Source: an uncultured Bacilli bacterium (GTDB lineage Bacteria; Bacillota_I; Bacilli_A; RF39; UBA660). From it: 6,586 nucleotides of DNA. The stretch lies in contig CANQOE010000075.1 in NCBI GenBank assembly GCA_947625315.1, positions 1 to 6,586 of the forward strand. Reading direction: 5' to 3'. Positions 1 to 4,798 of this stretch are shown here, piece by piece (the stretch's first letter is position 1; each line of letters starts with the position of its first letter). The notes under the pieces are model-generated. The model had not been told where the DNA came from and searched no databases. It was given only the letters and a program-made list of their open reading frames with translations. The translations under genes were made by a program, and so were the position numbers.

Positions 1-21
1 TAAATACAACACCTTATATCT

Positions 22-30
22 ATTATATCA
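22..30 (-). promoter_or_regulatory. Possible divergent extended -10 promoter
   Basis: On the - strand this reads TGATATAAT, a perfect TATAAT -10 preceded by a TGn extension. No good -35 is visible 17 bases upstream, only a T-run. Transcription would start near position 15 and leave the window to the left. A weak AAGGTG-like ribosome binding site lies at about 15-10 on the - strand, so a divergent gene could begin just outside the window. In DNA this AT-rich, TATAAT arises often by chance, so this is tentative. Confidence 0.25.
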
Positions 31-93
31 AATTTTCTTTGCGAAAAAAATCTTATTTATTTTACTCTTTTTAACTGTAGTATTTTTTAAAAT

Positions 94-122
94 TTGACAT
101 TTTTAGTGTAAAGTGGTAAAAT
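94..122 (+). promoter_or_regulatory. Strong sigma-A-type promoter of the three-gene operon
   Basis: A perfect -35 hexamer TTGACA (94-99), a 17-base spacer, and the -10 TAAAAT (117-122) are visible. The -10 is preceded by a TGG extension (114-116), so both -35 and extended -10 contacts are available. The predicted start is near 129, giving a leader of about 22 bases to the ATG at 151, with AAGGGGG (136-142) as ribosome binding site. The leader is too short for a riboswitch. No palindromic operator is obvious around it. As the only clear promoter upstream of the three repeat-protein genes, it probably drives all three. Confidence 0.85.
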
Positions 123-150
123 ATACTATAAATTTAAGGGGGAAAAGGCT

Positions 151-1479
151 ATGATAAATGTTTCCGCAGAATTTAATTCAACTAATTTACTTTCTATATT
201 GCCTTATTTAGAAGAATTTGACCAACAAATAATTAAGCTTTACTATGGAATAGAGCAAGAACCTCAATCTTTATTTGCTATTGCCGATAAATTAAATTCA
301 ACTTATACTATTGTTTATGAACATTATAAAATTTTAAAATCGCAAATTAAAGAAATGTTAGCAAGTGGTATATATAAACCTCTTAAAATTACAACTAAAA
401 CTAAATACCCATATCGTTCTGAATTAATTAAACAATTATTACCATATGTCGAAGATGAATTAGATAAACAAATATTAATAAATCATTATCATTTAGAAGT
501 TAACTCTAATTTACCCATAGATGAAAACACTTATTATCATCGTCTAAATATTTTACACTCTAAAATTGCGCAAATCTTAAAACTTCCTAATTATCAAGCC
601 TTTTCTAGTTATGATCGCCCCATATCCAAAGAAAAAGTTCTAAGTCTTTTACCATTTTTTAATACTCATAATCAAGAAATATTATCTTTATATTATGGTT
701 TAAATAGGGAACCTTTATCCCAAACCCAAATTGCTAAAGTTTATAATGTCAGTCGAGAAAGAATAAATAGGCTTTTTAAAACTTTAAATACTCATTTAGA
801 AAGCTTATTAAATGCTTTAAATACTTTTTTAAAAAAAACCACTATTGCTTTATCAACCATCCAATTAAATATTTTAAAGGCTTTTTATATTGAAAATAAA
901 CCATTGAGTATAATCGCTCAAAATTTAGATATTTCTTCATCGCAACTTATCTATATTTTACATGCTACTCTTAATGCTTTAACACCATATTTTATTTTAA
1001 AAAATCCAGCTCTTAAATATCAAAAAAATTATCCTGAATCATTTACTTTAAATGAAGAAACTAAACCCTTAATTTCTTATATTATAACTTCTTTTAATCC
1101 ATATCAAATAGCTCTTTTAAAAGACTATTATGGTATAGAAAAACCTCGTTTAAATATTTATAGTTTAGAACGCAAATACCATAAACCTCTTAAAGAAATA
1201 AAAGAAGACCTTACTTATTTACTTTCGAAAATTGAAACTATATTGCTTTCTTTAAGTCTTAAAGATTTATTAAAAAATAAAAAAATAGCTAATTTAAGTT
1301 CTAAAGAAGCATTTCTTCTTAATTTATATTATCTTAAAAATAAAGATCTAAAATATATATCCGAATTTCTCGGTATTGGAGAAGGGGAAACACAATATTT
1401 AATATTAACTACCTTCCATAAATATCGCGAAATTATTCAAAATAATATTTTAACTTTAAAATTATCAAAGGGGGCTTAA
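151..1479 (+). CDS. Tandem sigma-70 region 4-like HTH repeat protein (6 modules)
   Basis: Unrecognised 442-residue protein, predicted cytoplasmic: no signal peptide, membrane segment, Cys or Trp is seen. It consists of about six copies of a 50-65 residue module at residues 13-72, 91-145, 160-222, 235-285, 304-368 and 382-433. The odd copies carry the YYG core (LYYG 30-33, LYYG 180-183, DYYG 325-328), as at the end of sigma region 4.1. The even copies are degenerate (YH, FY or YY without the Gly), so the protein looks like three copies of a paired unit of about 147 residues. Copy 3 is the best match to region 4: YYGLNREPLS then QIAKVYNVSRERI, whose SRERI resembles the RpoD recognition helix. 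Sigma regions 1-3 are absent, so it cannot be an ordinary sigma factor. DNA or RNA polymerase flap binding is inferred from the module only. The ATG follows AAGGGGG by 8 bases, and the next gene starts 3 bases after the stop. Confidence 0.85.
   Translation: MINVSAEFNSTNLLSILPYLEEFDQQIIKLYYGIEQEPQSLFAIADKLNSTYTIVYEHYKILKSQIKEMLASGIYKPLKITTKTKYPYRSELIKQLLPYVEDELDKQILINHYHLEVNSNLPIDENTYYHRLNILHSKIAQILKLPNYQAFSSYDRPISKEKVLSLLPFFNTHNQEILSLYYGLNREPLSQTQIAKVYNVSRERINRLFKTLNTHLESLLNALNTFLKKTTIALSTIQLNILKAFYIENKPLSIIAQNLDISSSQLIYILHATLNALTPYFILKNPALKYQKNYPESFTLNEETKPLISYIITSFNPYQIALLKDYYGIEKPRLNIYSLERKYHKPLKEIKEDLTYLLSKIETILLSLSLKDLLKNKKIANLSSKEAFLLNLYYLKNKDLKYISEFLGIGEGETQYLILTTFHKYREIIQNNILTLKLSKGA
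187..1449 (+). repeat. Protein-level tandem repeat, six sigma-4-like modules
   Basis: Modules lie at about 187-366, 421-585, 628-816, 853-1005, 1060-1254 and 1294-1449. Tyr-Tyr core positions fall at residues 31, 112, 181, 246, 326 and 393, so spacing alternates between about 80 and about 67 residues. The copies are similar in protein pattern but clearly diverged in DNA, which indicates old duplications rather than an unstable recent array. Boundaries are by eye and uncertain by several residues; the even copies are the weakest. Confidence 0.65.
1467..1474 (+). promoter_or_regulatory. Ribosome binding site inside the upstream gene's 3' end
   Basis: AAAGGGGG lies 8 bases before the ATG at 1483 and encodes part of the last residues (SKG) of the preceding protein. 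Its position inside the upstream reading frame, with stop and start only 3 bases apart, suggests coupled translation of the first two repeat proteins. Confidence 0.75.
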
Positions 1480-1482
1480 ATT

Positions 1483-3114
1483 ATGAGTCGTAAACCATTA
1501 TATGCTACATTTTCTCCATCTCTAGTTAGAGAATATTTGGATTGTTTTTCGGGCAATGATTTAAAAATAATGAAATATTATTATGGAATTGATGCGCCCA
1601 AACTTAAAGTAGAGGATATATCTCCTATTTTAAATATGTCTATAAACACTATTTATCGTCATTTACGTCGTTTGAGTAATTCTTTAGAAATTATGCTTCA
1701 AAATAATGAAAAACATACTTTATCAAGTCGTAAAAAAAGAGTTACTAAAAGAATATATACTTCTAAAGAAATAAAACCTTTATTGCCTTATTTTAGTGGT
1801 AATGATTTAACCATTCTTAAAATGTATTATGGAATTGATGAATCAGCCAAGACTCTAGAAGAGATTGAAGAAGTTATTAAGTATGATAGAAGTGGTATTA
1901 AAAAGCGTTTAAATAATTTAAATGAGGCTATAGGAACTATGCTTACAACTAAAGAATATAAACCAATTAAATCTCTTACCAAAAAGGAATATAATTTATA
2001 TCAAAAACAAACAGACCCTAAATTGATGGCTTTACTTTTAAATTTTTTTCCTTTACGAGAACAGGAAGTTCTTAAATTATATTATGGAATTGAAAGTCCT
2101 AAAAATAGTCAAAAGGCTATAGCTCAAAAATTAAATTTAACTCGTCAAAGAATTTATCAAATTATTGAAAAAAACCAGCACAAAATTAACAATATATTAT
2201 CTATTATTAAAGATCTAAGCGTTATGGATAATAATTTAAGCGTCTATGAAAAAACCTTATTAGAATTATTTGTTAAATATCAATCTATTGAATATCTTTC
2301 TAAATTTTTTGAACAAGCCGAAAAGACAATCTATACCAATATAAATAATCTTTTAACAAAATATTTTAATATTATCCAAAATAATATTGCCAACTATGGT
2401 TATAAAACTTATCAAATAATTCCTCTTCTAAAATATTTTAGTCCCGAAAATCAAAAGATTATTAAACTATACTATGGCATAAATACATCACCTTTAAATA
2501 TAACGATGATTGCTAAAGAACTTAAAGTTTCTTATTCAACTTTAAGTAAACATTTAACTAATATTATTCAAGCTTTAAATACGATGCTTGAAACTAAAGA
2601 ATATCATTTTTATAATATTAATTATCCCCTTATTAAAGAACAAGATTTAACTAAAATAACTCCTTATTTAAAATATTTTACTCCTAAAGATCAACAAATA
2701 ATTAAACTTTATTATGGAGTTGGAACTAATCCTCATAACATATCAGATTTAGCTCAAATTTTGTATTATCATTATTCAACTATTAGTCGGGAATTAATCT
2801 TTATTAACAATGCTTTAGCTATTTTAAGAACTAATTCCCCATTTAGAGAATTTTTAAATCAACATAATTTTACTTACAATACTTATATAAATTATTTAAA
2901 TAGCTTTAACCAATTTTTTTCTTCATCAATTGTGAATGTAGAAGATAATATTTTTAAAACCTTTTTAAAATCACGTACTACTCTAAATCATTTAGCTAAA
3001 ATAAATGCTCTAAGTTATGAAGAAACTCTTAATATTATAAATAATTATATGAATGAATATACTAAATATATTGAACCTCAACAAGTATTAAAGAAGGGTG
3101 GAAAAAATGTCTAA
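1483..3114 (+). CDS. Tandem sigma-70 region 4-like HTH repeat protein (7 modules)
   Basis: Unrecognised 543-residue protein, predicted cytoplasmic, with no Trp and a single Cys (C21). Modules lie at residues 12-76, 94-160, 178-243, 252-304, 309-374, 388-450 and 484-530. Five keep the YYG core (Y33-G35, Y115-G117, Y200-G202, Y330-G332, Y410-G412); copies 4 and 7 are degenerate (LFVK, FLKS). Copy 3 is closest to a true region 4: REQEVLKLYYGIESP, then AIAQKLNLTRQRIYQI, very like RpoD 4.2. Copy 6 shares DQQIIKLYYG exactly with copy 1 of the preceding protein. A linker with ML..KEY(K/H) recurs after copies 2 and 5, matching ML...YKP in the preceding protein, so the genes arose by duplication of a common module. 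Candidate second HTH helices differ between copies (INTIYRH, RSGIKKR, RQRIYQI, YSTLSKH, YSTISRE), which would fit different target sequences if they bind DNA. No enzyme domain is visible. The gene overlaps the next by 8 bases. Confidence 0.85.
   Translation: MSRKPLYATFSPSLVREYLDCFSGNDLKIMKYYYGIDAPKLKVEDISPILNMSINTIYRHLRRLSNSLEIMLQNNEKHTLSSRKKRVTKRIYTSKEIKPLLPYFSGNDLTILKMYYGIDESAKTLEEIEEVIKYDRSGIKKRLNNLNEAIGTMLTTKEYKPIKSLTKKEYNLYQKQTDPKLMALLLNFFPLREQEVLKLYYGIESPKNSQKAIAQKLNLTRQRIYQIIEKNQHKINNILSIIKDLSVMDNNLSVYEKTLLELFVKYQSIEYLSKFFEQAEKTIYTNINNLLTKYFNIIQNNIANYGYKTYQIIPLLKYFSPENQKIIKLYYGINTSPLNITMIAKELKVSYSTLSKHLTNIIQALNTMLETKEYHFYNINYPLIKEQDLTKITPYLKYFTPKDQQIIKLYYGVGTNPHNISDLAQILYYHYSTISRELIFINNALAILRTNSPFREFLNQHNFTYNTYINYLNSFNQFFSSSIVNVEDNIFKTFLKSRTTLNHLAKINALSYEETLNIINNYMNEYTKYIEPQQVLKKGGKNV
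1516..3072 (+). repeat. Protein-level tandem repeat, seven sigma-4-like modules
   Basis: Modules lie at about 1516-1710, 1762-1962, 2014-2211, 2236-2394, 2407-2604, 2644-2832 and 2932-3072. Spacing of the Tyr-Tyr core is about 80-85 residues between most copies but about 63-67 around degenerate copy 4. At DNA level the best pair (IIKLYYG codons at 2458 and 2698) already differs at several third positions, so the copies are not recent. The last boundary is the least certain. Confidence 0.7.
3091..3101 (+). promoter_or_regulatory. Ribosome binding site that fixes the third gene's start
   Basis: AAGAAGG (3091-3097), running into GTGG, lies 9 bases before the ATG at 3107. The same AAGAAGG with similar spacing serves the gene at 4054. 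A GTG at 3098 in the same frame would abut this element with no spacer, so ATG 3107 is preferred. The element is inside the preceding gene, near its stop. Confidence 0.7.
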
Positions 3115-4006
3115 TACTAGAAGTATTAAAGCCTTAATCGATGAAAAGGATGCAAAATTATATTTAAAATATCTTCCTAAAATTGAACAAGAAATGCTAA
3201 CTTTATATTATGGCTTTTTTCAAAATCGGCCTCATACTATTGCCGAAATTTCCCAAATTTTTAAAATAGCTAAATCAACTGCTTTACGTCATATTGATAA
3301 TGCAACCAACCAAGTATATGAAATGGTTAAAAATCAAGGCCCTCTAGTTAAGCCTCAAAAGTTTGTTGATATATCCCTTAAAGATTTTGAAAAAGGAATT
3401 GGTTATTTTACTGGTTTAGAAAAAGAAATATTAACTTTATATTACCAATTAAAACCTCAAAATATTAAAACTTTTATTCCTTATTTAAGTAAAAAATACC
3501 AATTAAGTAAATTAAGCAGTCTTTTAAAACAATATATTAATGCTTTTCAAACATTAATTAATATGGATATTTTAGAAGATAATCCTCTTACTTCCCAAAT
3601 ATTATTTTTAAATAAATATATTCCTCAAGCTATAACTTATTTATTAAAGCAAGATATCCCTGAAAGTAATAAAGTTTTAACTAATTATATAGCTAAATCA
3701 AACACTCATCGTTCTTTAGATTATGCTGCCAGAAAGTTAAATATTACCGTAAAAGAAGCAGTTAGTCTTTTATACGCCTATGAGCCTTTTATTAAAGAAA
3801 TCATTTGGCGAGTTAAAATAAGTCAAGAACTTTTAGAAGTTAAAGAAACTCTAAATTTAGCAGATTTTCTAATATTAGAACTTTATTTTAAAGAATTTAA
3901 AGAACCAGAAGTTATTGCCCAAGTTTTAAATTTAGAAGAAAATTATATCTTAGATGTTATAACTAATTATGTTAAAGAGCTACCTAATAATAATTTAAGA
4001 AGGTAG
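3107..4006 (+). CDS. Sigma-70 region 4-like HTH repeat protein (about 4 modules)
   Basis: Unrecognised 299-residue protein, predicted cytoplasmic, the smallest and most diverged of the three repeat proteins. Copy 1 (residues 13-75) is canonical: YLPKIEQEMLTLYYGF, then a predicted HTH (TIAEISQIFKIAKSTALRH). Copy 2 (90-153) keeps EKEILTLYYQ but has lost the Gly, and its HTH half is altered. Region 165-233 is a very degenerate module with an HTH-like stretch (DYAARKLNITVKEAVSLL). Region 245-292 is a degenerate copy with LELYFKE followed by VIAQVLNLEENYIL. ATG 3107 is chosen over an in-frame GTG at 3098, which would add three residues, because of ribosome binding site spacing. The start overlaps the previous gene's last 8 bases, indicating coupled translation. 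The last codons and TAG lie inside the operon terminator hairpin. Function is unknown; co-expression with two homologues suggests a shared complex or paralogues with different targets. Confidence 0.82.
   Translation: MSNTRSIKALIDEKDAKLYLKYLPKIEQEMLTLYYGFFQNRPHTIAEISQIFKIAKSTALRHIDNATNQVYEMVKNQGPLVKPQKFVDISLKDFEKGIGYFTGLEKEILTLYYQLKPQNIKTFIPYLSKKYQLSKLSSLLKQYINAFQTLINMDILEDNPLTSQILFLNKYIPQAITYLLKQDIPESNKVLTNYIAKSNTHRSLDYAARKLNITVKEAVSLLYAYEPFIKEIIWRVKISQELLEVKETLNLADFLILELYFKEFKEPEVIAQVLNLEENYILDVITNYVKELPNNNLRR
3143..3982 (+). repeat. Protein-level tandem repeat, two clear and two degenerate modules
   Basis: Modules lie at about 3143-3331, 3374-3565, 3599-3805 and 3839-3982. The first two have Tyr-Tyr cores 78 residues apart (Y34 and Y112). 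The third lacks a recognisable YYG core and is assigned only from an HTH-like stretch. The fourth has LYF in its place. Degeneration increases towards the C terminus. Confidence 0.5.
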
Positions 4007-4014
4007 CTTTTTTT
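3978..4014 (+). terminator. Intrinsic terminator of the repeat-protein operon
   Basis: A perfect 8-bp stem pairs AGCTACCT (3978-3985) with AGGTAGCT (4001-4008) across a 15-base AT-rich loop, followed by a run of seven T (4008-4014). The upstream AAAG can pair weakly with part of the T-run. The hairpin begins inside the last gene, and its TAG stop (4004-4006) is in the right arm, so termination signal and coding end share the same bases. No T-run is present for the opposite direction, so it acts on + strand transcripts. Confidence 0.88.
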
Positions 4015-4023
4015 CTTTATTTA

Positions 4024-4032
4024 TGCTATACT
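4024..4032 (+). promoter_or_regulatory. Extended -10 promoter of the nuclease-amidase unit
   Basis: TGCTATACT contains a TGn extension and the -10 hexamer TATACT (4027-4032). The -35 position (about 4004-4009) falls in the terminator stem and is a poor match to TTGACA, so the promoter would rely on the extended -10. The predicted start near 4039 puts the ribosome binding site AAGAAGG (4039-4045) at the very 5' end of the mRNA, 8 bases before the ATG at 4054. Placement directly after a strong terminator supports a separate transcription unit. Confidence 0.65.
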
Positions 4033-4053
4033 TTTAATAAGAAGGTATGATGT

Positions 4054-4785
4054 ATGGCCAGAAGAAAGAAAAAGAAATATGGTATAGCTATTCAATTAAT
4101 GATTATTATTGCTTTAATTGGGTTAACTATTGGTAGTTATTATCAAGAAGAAATTGCCAGTTTTTTGGATAATTTAATTCCTAAATCGCAATCTTATACT
4201 TTAGATAATATTCCTGAATATTATGATAAAACCTATATTTATTTAAATGATAATATACCCGAATTTCGCGATGAAGATATGAGTACGACTTCTTTTGAAG
4301 AATATAGTGAACTCGATTATTTAGGAAGATGTGGGGTAGCTTTAGCCTCAATTGGCCAAGATTTAATGCCTACCAAAGAACGGGAATCAATTGGTATGAT
4401 CAAACCAACTGGTTGGCATACAGTTAGATACGATGGGGTAGTTGAGGGCAAATATTTATATAATCGCTGTCATTTAATTGGTTACCAACTAACTGGGGAA
4501 AATGCTAATAAACAAAATTTAATAACTTGTACTAGACAAATGAATACTAAAGATATGGTTGATTTTGAAAATAAAATAGCTAATTATATTAAAAAGACTA
4601 ATAATCATGTTATGTATCGGGTAACTCCTTATTTTGAAGGAACTAATCTTTTAGCTACTGGAGTGCAAATGGAAGCTAAATCAGTAGAAGATAATGGTAA
4701 AGGTATAAGTTTTAATGTTTTTATTTATAATATTCAAGATGGTATTGAAATTGATTATGCTACTGGTGATAGTCATCTAAAATAG
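4054..4785 (+). CDS. Membrane-anchored DNA/RNA non-specific endonuclease
   Basis: A 243-residue member of the beta-beta-alpha-metal nuclease group related to EndA and other DNA/RNA non-specific endonucleases, expected to cut DNA and/or RNA with a divalent metal. A basic N terminus (RRKKKK, residues 3-8) and one hydrophobic segment (about 10-28) form a signal anchor, placing the catalytic part outside the membrane. The core runs from about 85 to 240. GWHTVRYDG (120-128) is typical of the family, and NRCH (137-140) replaces DRGH, with H140 the expected general base. N155 (in KQNL) and N164 (in RQMN) are 9 apart, like the catalytic and metal-site Asn pair of EndA. E172 may be a further active-site residue (uncertain). 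Cys93, Cys139 and Cys159 are present. Likely roles are scavenging of external nucleic acid or DNA processing at the surface; no competence genes are visible. The amidase gene follows 13 bases later. Confidence 0.88.
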   Translation: MARRKKKKYGIAIQLMIIIALIGLTIGSYYQEEIASFLDNLIPKSQSYTLDNIPEYYDKTYIYLNDNIPEFRDEDMSTTSFEEYSELDYLGRCGVALASIGQDLMPTKERESIGMIKPTGWHTVRYDGVVEGKYLYNRCHLIGYQLTGENANKQNLITCTRQMNTKDMVDFENKIANYIKKTNNHVMYRVTPYFEGTNLLATGVQMEAKSVEDNGKGISFNVFIYNIQDGIEIDYATGDSHLK

Positions 4786-4793
4786 AAAGGGGA
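4786..4793 (+). promoter_or_regulatory. Ribosome binding site of the amidase gene
   Basis: AAAGGGGA lies directly after the nuclease stop and about 6 bases before the ATG at 4799. The intergenic gap holds only this element, with no room for a promoter or terminator, which supports co-transcription of the nuclease and amidase genes. Confidence 0.75.
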
Positions 4794-4798
4794 TTATT

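Noticed and set aside
3098..3106. GTG at 3098 as start of the third gene
   Set aside because: It abuts the AAGAAGG element with no spacer, while ATG 3107 has a normal 9-base spacing.
187..3982. CRISPR array or recent DNA tandem duplication
   Set aside because: The repetition is at protein level with diverged codons and variable spacing; there are no identical DNA repeats with regular unique spacers.
151..4006. Ordinary sigma factors (complete sigma-70 family proteins)
   Set aside because: No region 2 (-10 recognition and core binding) is seen in any of the three proteins; only region 4-like modules repeat along their length.
151..4006. TPR, Sel1 or other helical-solenoid repeat families
   Set aside because: Module length (50-65 residues plus linker) and the LYYG core followed by an HTH-like stretch fit sigma region 4 better than 34-38 residue solenoid repeats.
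4047..4052. Tandem ATG codons just upstream of the nuclease start
   Set aside because: They are not in the nuclease frame and sit too close to the ribosome binding site; ATG 4054 has correct spacing and opens the full protein.
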